A DNA stretch of 36,579 nt from the NCBI GenBank assembly GCA_009773995.1, contig VSMY01000005.1, positions 1-36,579 on the forward strand. The letters run 5' to 3'. The translations under genes were made by a program, and so were the position numbers. The notes beneath the pieces are model-generated. The model made no database searches and was not told the DNA's origin. It saw nothing but the letters and a program-made list of their open reading frames with translations. Shown piece by piece: positions 32,504 through 36,579 of the stretch. Origin of the DNA: Oscillibacter sp. Lineage in GTDB: Bacteria > Bacillota > Clostridia > Oscillospirales > Oscillospiraceae. Position 1 is the first letter of the stretch. Every line of letters begins with the position of its first letter.

Positions 32504-32596
32504 CGTCGAATCGTGCGGTTCGCGGCTGGGTGTCGGCCCGCAACTGGAACAACAACAATGCAACGAATAGGAACGTGAACGTCGGTTTTCGCCCCG
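32504..32596 (+). repeat. DGR template repeat (TR), 93 bp
   Basis: This sequence matches 34566-34658 over 93 bp, offset exactly 2062 bp. It has 21 adenines; nine are replaced in the variable copy, and no C, G or T is. The adenines sit mostly in AAC or AAT codons when read in the target frame (N-W-N-N-N-N-A-T-N), so A-to-N changes give wide amino-acid variation. The TR is transcribed and copied by the reverse transcriptase into adenine-mutated cDNA, which replaces the variable repeat. The last 23 bp are identical in both copies. Confidence 0.97.
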
Positions 32597-32817
32597 CCTT
32601 GTAGGTTTATTTCGTCTGGTACGGCTACGGCTTTACTGGCGAGTCCTTGTTATACTTCAAGGGAGAGGTAATCCTTCGCCTTGTCTTTGACGGCGTAAAA
32701 ACAGTGACCAAGCTCCGCCCGGCCCTCTCGTATTGGGAAGGTGGTGGGAGGTCTACAATGTGGGTAACAACCCGCGTCATAGGTGCCAAGCCGTTCTCAA
32801 AAGGAAGGGATGCCACA
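32597..32817 (+). ncRNA. Putative DGR RNA spacer between TR and reverse transcriptase
   Basis: There is no convincing independent gene in this stretch. In studied DGRs the region just after the TR is part of the RNA that primes cDNA synthesis and binds reverse transcriptase and Avd. The segment is less GC-rich than its surroundings and contains two ribosome-binding sites for the reverse transcriptase: GGGAGG (32746-32751, before ATG 32758) and AAGGAAGGGA (about 32800-32809, before ATG 32818). TATACT at 32651-32656 resembles a -10 box but lacks a good -35. The RNA role is inferred from the family. Confidence 0.55.
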
Positions 32818-34077
32818 ATGACGAAATTCCCCATTTTAGTAAAGACAGCGCAGAAGGTCAAACACCCCCAGATTCCACCGATCATGCCTCTCAGACCGTA
32901 TGAGGAGATGGTCGGGTGGGATACAATCGGAGCCAGCTATAAAAACGCGCTCCGAGGCCAGCGGAAGTACACCCGGGAGGCGGTCTTATACGATCTTCTC
33001 TCCGAGGTGAATAATGTCCAGCTATGGCGTGAGCTCACGGCAATCAAAGTACGGCCAGACCCAGACCAGCGGAAGAAGGAGTATGTTCCTGGCTCCTATC
33101 GCCACAGAATGATTAAGGAGCCAAAGGAGCGCAGCCTCCACATTCCGAAGCTCCGGGACAAGATCGTACAGACTACCGTCCATGAAATTTTGCAGAACAT
33201 CTATCGCCCTGTATTTGTAGACCGCTCTTATGCGTGTCTCTACGGGAAGGGGCCCATCCGGGCCGCGCTGGATGTGCAGCATGACATGAGGGTCGCCCGC
33301 ATGAAGTGGGGCGACGAAGCTGCCGTCATAAAGATCGACGTGAAAAAGTTCTTCTACTCTATCGACCGCCAAGTCTTGAAAAAGCTCCTGGCGAAGCGGT
33401 TCAAGAAGCTGCGAAAGAAGCACCCGGAGCGTTATGAAGACCTCCTCCGCTTTTATCGTCTTCTTTGCAAAGTGATCGACTCCAGCCCTGAAGGAGAGAA
33501 GGGCGTCCCGCTGGGGAACGTCAGCTCCCAGGACTTCGCAAACATCACCCTCAATGAGCTCGATCAGTTCTGCATCCGTTTCCTTGGGGCAAAGCTCTAT
33601 AGGCGATACGCTGACGACGCCGTCATCATCGCGCCGAACAAAGAGACCGCGAGGGAATGGCTTGCAAAGATCAAGCAGTTTGTCAAAGACAATCTGCACC
33701 TCGATCTCAACAGCAAGACGAAAATATTCTATTTGCGGCAGGGCGTGAACGCCTACGGCTACAAGATCAAGGCGACCCACCTCGAGCTTCGCACTGAGTC
33801 CAAGCGGAAGGAGAAGCGGAGGGTTAAGGCCATGATCGAGAAGCTCCGGGAGGGCAAGAAGACGCGCAAGGAGATGCAGCAAGAGGTTGACTCCTGGCTC
33901 GGCTTTGCTCGTTGGGCGAGCGCCTACAATCTGGCGAAGAAGATATTCGCGCCCTACCGCTTCATCAAAGTGGAAGGAGAGCTACCTTATGGCGCAATAT
34001 CTCGGTCTCGTCAAGCTCGGCGGATTCTACAACAACGGTACGATACTGAAAAGGCCCACAAAACCCTGGCGGCCTGA
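32818..34077 (+). CDS. DGR reverse transcriptase
   Basis: This enzyme copies the template RNA with adenine-specific errors. I use ATG 32818 (AAGGAAGGGA 7 nt upstream), giving 419 residues. An in-frame ATG at 32758 with GGGAGG would add 20 residues and is a real alternative. Motif A is IKIDVKKFF (D174). Motif B carries PLGNVSSQ (S237-Q238), the SQ replacement typical of DGR enzymes where other reverse transcriptases have QG. The catalytic box is YADD (264-267), followed by a GYKI motif near 314. A basic C-terminal region (TESKRKEKRRVKAMIEK) fits a thumb domain. No maturase or endonuclease domain is seen, so this is not a group II intron. It overlaps the target gene by 89 bp. Confidence 0.97.
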   Translation: MTKFPILVKTAQKVKHPQIPPIMPLRPYEEMVGWDTIGASYKNALRGQRKYTREAVLYDLLSEVNNVQLWRELTAIKVRPDPDQRKKEYVPGSYRHRMIKEPKERSLHIPKLRDKIVQTTVHEILQNIYRPVFVDRSYACLYGKGPIRAALDVQHDMRVARMKWGDEAAVIKIDVKKFFYSIDRQVLKKLLAKRFKKLRKKHPERYEDLLRFYRLLCKVIDSSPEGEKGVPLGNVSSQDFANITLNELDQFCIRFLGAKLYRRYADDAVIIAPNKETAREWLAKIKQFVKDNLHLDLNSKTKIFYLRQGVNAYGYKIKATHLELRTESKRKEKRRVKAMIEKLREGKKTRKEMQQEVDSWLGFARWASAYNLAKKIFAPYRFIKVEGELPYGAISRSRQARRILQQRYDTEKAHKTLAA

Positions 34078-35845
34078 CTCGGAGCCGTACAGCGGCTGCG
34101 GCGTCGGCGACATCCCGCAGATGAGCGGGAGCATGGCAAACTATACGCTCGGCAGCACTCCGGCAGCGGACGCCAACAAGCTCCAGTGGCATAAGATCAA
34201 GGATGGGGACAAGACCCTCCTGATCTGCGACCGGAACATCCTGATCTCCGTCTCCTGGAATGATCTGAACGCCGAGGGCTACATCACCGGCAAGACCGTC
34301 ACTATCGACGGCGCGACTTACAAGTGCCGCGTTCTGACGGGCGGCACAGGCCCCCGGTCAAGCGATTGGTATGCTGGCGGCACCCCCACCAACAACGAGT
34401 GGGACAGGTTTGTCACCCGCGAGGAGGTCATCACCGGGCTCCCGGCTCCCACATCGTCCGACCTGGACACCTCCCTTGCCGCTGCCGATAAGACGAGTGC
34501 TCACAATCAATTCTGGAATTGGATGGGCTGCTACTCCTGGTGTCAGGAGGTATATTCCGGAAATTCGTCGTATCGTGCGGTTCGCGGCTGGGTGTCGGCC
34601 CGCATCTGGCTCGACAACTTTGCAGCGAATAGGAGCGTGAACGTCGGTTTTCGCCCCGTCCTTGAAATCCTGAACACTGACCCTCTGATCTCTGACAGTG
34701 ACCGCAATTTAGGTGATAAGAACACCAACTTCACGATACAGTACAGCGTCGACGATCCCGACTCCGGCGACGTCTTGACGGCGACGGAGTCGATTGATGG
34801 CCAAACGACGAAGTCGTTTGGCCCGACGCGAAATTTTGTAAATACCATCACCGTCCCGGTCGATGAATTGTCCCTTGGGACGCACACCGTGAAGGTCGTG
34901 GTCACCGATGGCAAGGGCGGGACGGCCACCAGGACGTGGACATTTACCAGAACCAACAGCGCACCCACCATCAGCGGCGTCGACGGCAACCTGGGAGATA
35001 AAAACCTGGGCTTCACCTACGACTACACCGTCAACGACGCGGACGGCGACACCCTCACCGTGACGGAGCAGCTCAACGACGAGACCATCCGCACGATCAA
35101 CAACGCCCCCAAGGGAGAGACCCTCGGCGTGACGATCACCTCGGAGAAGCTCTACACTCTCAGCCTCAATTCCGTCAACACCATCACGATCATGGTCTCG
35201 GACGGCAAGGGCGGCACCAGCTACCGGAGGCTGACCTTCAAGCGCACCAACTCCGCGCCGAGCATTTCCGGCCAGGACACTGCCCTGGGGCATAAGACCG
35301 GCAGCTTCGCTGAGAAGTACACCGTCACCGATATTGAGGGCGACAACGTGGTCGTCACCGAGTTCGTGGACGACGTGCAGATCAGGAGCTATCAGGCAAC
35401 GCTGGGCCAGGAGGAAACCATCGTGCTCACCCGGGAAAAGTGGCTCACGCTCACCAATGGCAACCACCAGCTCCGGGTTGAGGCCGTGGGCGGCAACTTT
35501 GCCACCTCGGTGCGGGTCTGGACATTCTCCAAGACGGAGAGCGTTATCTCGTTCCAGCTCAATGAGCCGGAGGAAACGGACGAGGCCGCATCCAAGGTGC
35601 TGGTCACTCCGACTTGGCACATTGAGGGCGCGACCGCTCTGGTGGAGGCTTGCAACAACGCCTTCGACGCGGAGCCCACCTGGGAGGACATCACCGCCAT
35701 GGTCGCAATCAACCGGGTCTATAACTTTACCAACAAGACCAAAACGGCGGACAAGTGGGGCGTCAACATCCGCTTCACCATCACCAAGAACGAGGGCTAC
35801 GAGGGCGAAGTTTCTGTATCTGGGTTTGGAGGTGCCTACGAATGA
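33989..35845 (+). CDS. DGR target: variable lectin-like receptor-binding protein with Ig-like repeats
   Basis: ATG 33989 follows GGAAGGAGA by 8 nt, inside the reverse transcriptase gene; 618 residues. Residues about 1-230 resemble the C-type-lectin-like (CLec) fold of DGR targets: SVSWNDLNAEGYITG, WDRFVTREEV, WNWMGCYSWCQEVYS and ending NVGFRPVLEI. The variable repeat covers residues 195-218. Three tandem Ig/cadherin-like modules follow (about 232-505), each starting near SDSDRNLGDKN, SGVDGNLGDKN or SGQDTALGHKT and containing DGKGG-type turns. A beta-rich end (about 515-618) follows. It is probably displayed on the tail and binds the host surface. Most known targets carry the variable site at the C-terminus, so this layout is unusual. 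Confidence 0.92.
   Translation: MAQYLGLVKLGGFYNNGTILKRPTKPWRPDSEPYSGCGVGDIPQMSGSMANYTLGSTPAADANKLQWHKIKDGDKTLLICDRNILISVSWNDLNAEGYITGKTVTIDGATYKCRVLTGGTGPRSSDWYAGGTPTNNEWDRFVTREEVITGLPAPTSSDLDTSLAAADKTSAHNQFWNWMGCYSWCQEVYSGNSSYRAVRGWVSARIWLDNFAANRSVNVGFRPVLEILNTDPLISDSDRNLGDKNTNFTIQYSVDDPDSGDVLTATESIDGQTTKSFGPTRNFVNTITVPVDELSLGTHTVKVVVTDGKGGTATRTWTFTRTNSAPTISGVDGNLGDKNLGFTYDYTVNDADGDTLTVTEQLNDETIRTINNAPKGETLGVTITSEKLYTLSLNSVNTITIMVSDGKGGTSYRRLTFKRTNSAPSISGQDTALGHKTGSFAEKYTVTDIEGDNVVVTEFVDDVQIRSYQATLGQEETIVLTREKWLTLTNGNHQLRVEAVGGNFATSVRVWTFSKTESVISFQLNEPEETDEAASKVLVTPTWHIEGATALVEACNNAFDAEPTWEDITAMVAINRVYNFTNKTKTADKWGVNIRFTITKNEGYEGEVSVSGFGGAYE
34566..34658 (+). repeat. DGR variable repeat (VR), 93 bp, inside the target gene
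   Basis: It matches the template 32504-32596 with nine differences, at 34571, 34605, 34610, 34611, 34613, 34619, 34620, 34625 and 34635. Every one is an A in the template. The altered codons change Asn195 to Tyr, Asn206 to Ile, Asn208 to Leu, Asn209 to Asp, Asn211 to Phe, Thr213 to Ala and Asn216 to Ser relative to the template. Asn210, Asn214 and Asn218 are unchanged. The reading frame stays open. Identity ends at 34658: the copies differ at the next base, although a CCTTG shared with the template after one extra T extends the similarity. Confidence 0.97.
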
Positions 35846-36375
35846 GCAGTGTGCAGTATTTGACCCCGAAGAAGTCTGTCGGGGAATTGAACCGGGCAGC
35901 TCGCCGGAGCAGCTCCGCCCAGGCCGTCGCGGAGATCATGTTTGTCAAGATGGCCCAGGAGCAGCAGCTCGACGAGACGACGATCTCTGAGTATCCCGAC
36001 CTTTTCGTCCAGTGGGATGAAAACTGGCGGGGCAAGGCGGGCGACATCGTGCAGGACGAGGGGCAGCTCTATCGCTCCATCCACGACGTCAAGGACGCTG
36101 GCCAGAATACCAAGCCTTCGGCCACCCCCTCCATGTGGACGCGCATCGGCAATCCCCTGGAGGAGTTCCCGGAGTGGATTCAGCCTATCGGAGCCCACGA
36201 CGCCTACGACCAGGGGGCGAAAGTGACCCACAACGGCAAGAGGTGGGTCTCTGGTGCGGACGGAAACGTCTGGGAGCCGGGCGTCTATGGCTGGGATGAG
36301 TACCAGGAGCCGGAACCGGCTCAGGAAGCCCCCCAGGAGGCTCAGGACGGGCCCGGGGAGCTCCAGGGCGAGTAA
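35842..36375 (+). CDS. Tail-region protein with CBM5/12-like C-terminal module
   Basis: ATG 35842 overlaps the target gene stop (ATGA); 177 residues. The N-terminus is helical (QYLTPKKSVGELNRAARRSSSAQAVAEIMFVKMAQEQQ). The centre has WDENWRGKAGDIVQDEGQLYRSIHDVKDAGQNTKPSATPSMWTRIG, and the C-terminus contains WIQPIGAHDAYDQGAKVTHNGKRWVSGADGNVWEPGVYGWDEY. The latter is the aromatic pattern of CBM5/12 chitin-binding modules, seen at the ends of phage tail fibres. It may bind cell-wall sugars or cap the variable receptor-binding protein. The acidic Pro/Gln tail is low-complexity. It is the last gene before the phage end. Confidence 0.78.
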   Translation: MSSVQYLTPKKSVGELNRAARRSSSAQAVAEIMFVKMAQEQQLDETTISEYPDLFVQWDENWRGKAGDIVQDEGQLYRSIHDVKDAGQNTKPSATPSMWTRIGNPLEEFPEWIQPIGAHDAYDQGAKVTHNGKRWVSGADGNVWEPGVYGWDEYQEPEPAQEAPQEAQDGPGELQGE

Positions 36376-36396
36376 CCGGCCACCTACAACGAAAAC

Positions 36397-36434
36397 GGCC
36401 CCGGAGGGCGGCGTGTGCCGCTTCTCCGGGGGCC
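36397..36434 (+). terminator. GC-rich hairpin after the last gene
   Basis: GGCCCCGGAG (36397-36406) pairs with CTCCGGGGGCC (36424-36434) with one bulged G, and an inner GCGGC/GCCGC stem extends it. No T-run follows, so it may be a weak or Rho-assisted terminator for the late operon. Another GC-rich stem (CGCCCGC near 36442 with GCGGGCG near 36492) lies further on. Confidence 0.55.
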
Positions 36435-36531
36435 TATAAACGCCCGCCCTCCTGCGGGGGCTGCTCCCCGTTCTGGGGGCCGTCGCCGCAAGCGGGCGGG
36501 CTTAGAATTACTTCTTAGAAACCCGCTATTT

Positions 36532-36579
36532 TTTCTCATTTTCGCTGTCCGAGTTTCTCAAAAATTTTGTCGCGCTACA
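36532..36579 (+). mobile_element. Candidate right transposition end with two 22-bp transposase sites
   Basis: The element TTTCTCA-N7-TGTC occurs at 36532 and again exactly 22 bp later at 36554; the second stops 4-5 bp before the window end, which is CA. Mu-type phages end in TG...CA and carry tandem 22-bp transposase sites at the right end (R1 and R2), so the window border probably coincides with the phage right end. The segment is AT-rich, unlike the phage body. The two sites match at 11 of 22 positions. Confidence 0.6.

Noticed and set aside
32647..32817. Longer N-terminal form of the reverse transcriptase from TTG 32647
   Set aside because: No ribosome-binding site before the TTG. The ATGs at 32758 and 32818 both have one, and DGR enzymes are usually under about 420 residues.
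32625..32885. An 86-codon minus-strand frame over the TR-RT spacer
   Set aside because: No ribosome-binding site, and it overlaps the start of the reverse transcriptase. It looks like a shadow.
32818..34077. Group II intron or retron as an alternative for the reverse transcriptase
   Set aside because: No maturase or endonuclease domain, no intron RNA ends or retron msr/msd-like structure; the TR/VR pair and the SQ motif fit a DGR.
34674..34701. CACTG/CAGTG inverted arms downstream of the variable repeat, as a possible DGR target hairpin
   Set aside because: Only a 5-bp stem with a 16-base loop. Known DGR hairpins are longer and tighter, so I see no convincing one.

Overview
The window is a GC-rich, densely packed phage genome segment that reads almost entirely rightward. 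Its gene order is that of a Mu-like transposable myophage. Strong AGGAGG-type ribosome-binding sites, ATGA start/stop overlaps and the protein styles point to a Gram-positive Clostridia host, probably a gut Oscillospirales bacterium. That host assignment is an inference; nothing in the window identifies the species. No host housekeeping gene, tRNA, rRNA, IS element or CRISPR array was seen.

Layout. (i) 1-2150: a truncated gene, an early gene broken by a one-base frameshift (316-1615), a small cysteine-containing protein, and one leftward small gene. (ii) 2150-10360, early block: a divergent control region with an 8-bp inverted repeat, a small membrane protein, a Ner/Cro-like HTH protein, a MuA-type DDE transposase, a MuB-type AAA ATPase, a Gam-like DNA-end protector, a Mu gp16-like protein, several small unknown proteins, a two-domain endolysin, a Mor-type activator and a strong intrinsic terminator. 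(iii) 10385-16877, lysis and packaging: a holin-like protein, a second membrane protein, a winged-helix protein, small and large terminase (Mu gp27/gp28 type), a DNA methyltransferase with an apparent ATT start, portal (gp29 type) and the MuF/gp30 protein. (iv) 17013-20913, head and head-tail joining: protease with a nested scaffold start, decoration protein, major capsid, gp36-like, gpG-like and gp37-like proteins. (v) 20897-31189, contractile tail: sheath, tube, chaperone pair with a -1 slippery heptamer, tape measure with internal repeats, hub/spike proteins, gpW/gp25, baseplate J and a gp48-like protein. (vi) 31190-36375, host-range module: three small tail-region proteins and a complete diversity-generating retroelement (DGR), then a protein with a chitin-binding-like module. 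(vii) 36376-36579: hairpins and a terminus that looks like the right transposition end of the phage.

The most notable system is the DGR. It runs avd-like gene (32096-32473), template repeat (32504-32596), reverse transcriptase (about 32818-34077, with YADD and the DGR-typical SQ motif), then target gene (33989-35845) carrying the variable repeat (34566-34658). The two 93-bp repeats differ at nine positions, and all nine are adenines in the template. The variable repeat is internal, at residues 195-218 of about 618, and is followed by three Ig-like repeats. The target lies downstream of the reverse transcriptase and overlaps it. Both features differ from the textbook arrangement of a C-terminal variable repeat with the target upstream.

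How the genes fit together: the transposase, ATPase and Gam would drive replicative transposition; Mor would switch on later transcription; the gp27/gp28 terminase would package DNA from the phage ends; and the contractile tail would display a receptor-binding protein whose lectin-like face the DGR rewrites. The repressor and left phage end were not recognised, so the left side of the phage is probably cut off by the window start.
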